This document shows, piece after piece, positions 13,410 to 13,590 of a DNA stretch of 13,590 nt. Position 1 is the first letter of the stretch. Every line of letters begins with the position of its first letter. The position numbers and the translations under genes are program-made. Source of the DNA: Acidobacteriota bacterium (lineage in GTDB: Bacteria; Acidobacteriota; Terriglobia; UBA7540); NCBI GenBank assembly GCA_003224635.1, contig QHZK01000068.1, forward strand, positions 1 to 13,590, read 5' to 3'. Below the pieces are notes generated by a model. That model saw only the letters and a list, made by a program, of their open reading frames with translations. It did no database searches and was not told where the DNA came from.

Positions 13410-13590
13410 TTCGGGTGTCGAGGCCTGGGAAGCTGCTTACAACTTATTCGATCGAATCGAGGCTGGCCGAGTCGCTGACTCCCTTCAATGTGTGGTCCGG
13501 TTAAGGGCTGCCTCGGCCACCAACCTAACGAAGGCGGCAAGGTCGCAGTGGACCCTCCGCTACAACCCAGTAGGAAAGGAGAACCCAACG
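13410..13590 (+). promoter_or_regulatory. Long leader ending in a ribosome binding site; gene starts beyond the window
   Basis: About 180 bases without a convincing reading frame follow CIRCE. AAGGAG at 13576-13581 lies nine bases before the window end, so a start codon is expected at or just after the first base outside. groES is the most likely gene from the CIRCE context; dnaK-operon genes are the alternative. The leader contains a palindrome TTCGATCGAA (13447-13456). Confidence 0.55.

Noticed and set aside
13406..13588. 60-codon minus-strand frame
   Set aside because: It lies opposite the leader of the CIRCE-controlled gene, lacks a ribosome site and has no protein-like features.

Overview
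The window is 13.6 kb of moderately GC-rich bacterial DNA. It most likely comes from a soil-type Acidobacteriota genome. That placement is inference from several features together: many TPR proteins, a Tat-exported discoidin/glycosidase-like protein, an outer-membrane-receptor-like C-terminal tail, a carboxypeptidase-regulatory-like protein, a DUF433/DUF5615 toxin-antitoxin pair and many short palindromic repeats between genes. No rRNA, tRNA, CRISPR array or intact transposase was seen.

Layout. Positions 1-1663 look decayed: a doubtful interrupted minus-strand frame (135-746), then the TPR tail of a sulfatase-type protein broken by a one-base frameshift (729-1663). On the minus strand, 1700-3928 encodes a large Tat-exported protein with an F5/8C (discoidin) domain and a clan-A-like glycosidase domain; a short receptor-like C-terminal remnant lies upstream of it (4137-4262). 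A secreted two-domain beta-sandwich protein (4462-5076, +) faces a secreted TPR protein (5445-6290, -) across a repeat-bearing intergenic region. The TPR gene has a 19-bp tandem repeat upstream, and a nested palindromic element lies further on.

The centre is core-like: a BrxA/BrxB bacilliredoxin (6573-7013, -), an RRM RNA-binding protein (7350-7703, +), a small charged coiled-coil protein (7793-7975, +) and ftsY (8104-9102, +). Next comes a small accessory block (9121-10661, +): a frameshifted protein with a possible PD-(D/E)XK nuclease core, then a DUF433 antitoxin and DUF5615 PIN-like toxin that share a TTGA start/stop overlap. The toxin gene overlaps the 3' end of the convergent rluB-type pseudouridine synthase (10644-11405, -).

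Upstream of rluB is an inverted-repeat element (11420-11546), then an mlaF-like ABC ATPase (11550-12338, -) that overlaps mobA (12328-12999, -). The right end holds a sigma70-like promoter with a perfect CIRCE operator and, at the last bases, a ribosome binding site. A heat-shock gene, most plausibly groES, should therefore start just outside the window.

The most interesting points are the broken nuclease-like gene beside an intact toxin-antitoxin pair between two housekeeping genes, the CIRCE region with extra half-site-like repeats, the 19-bp tandem operator candidate, the nested palindromes, and the non-consensus signature and D-loop of the MlaF-like ATPase.
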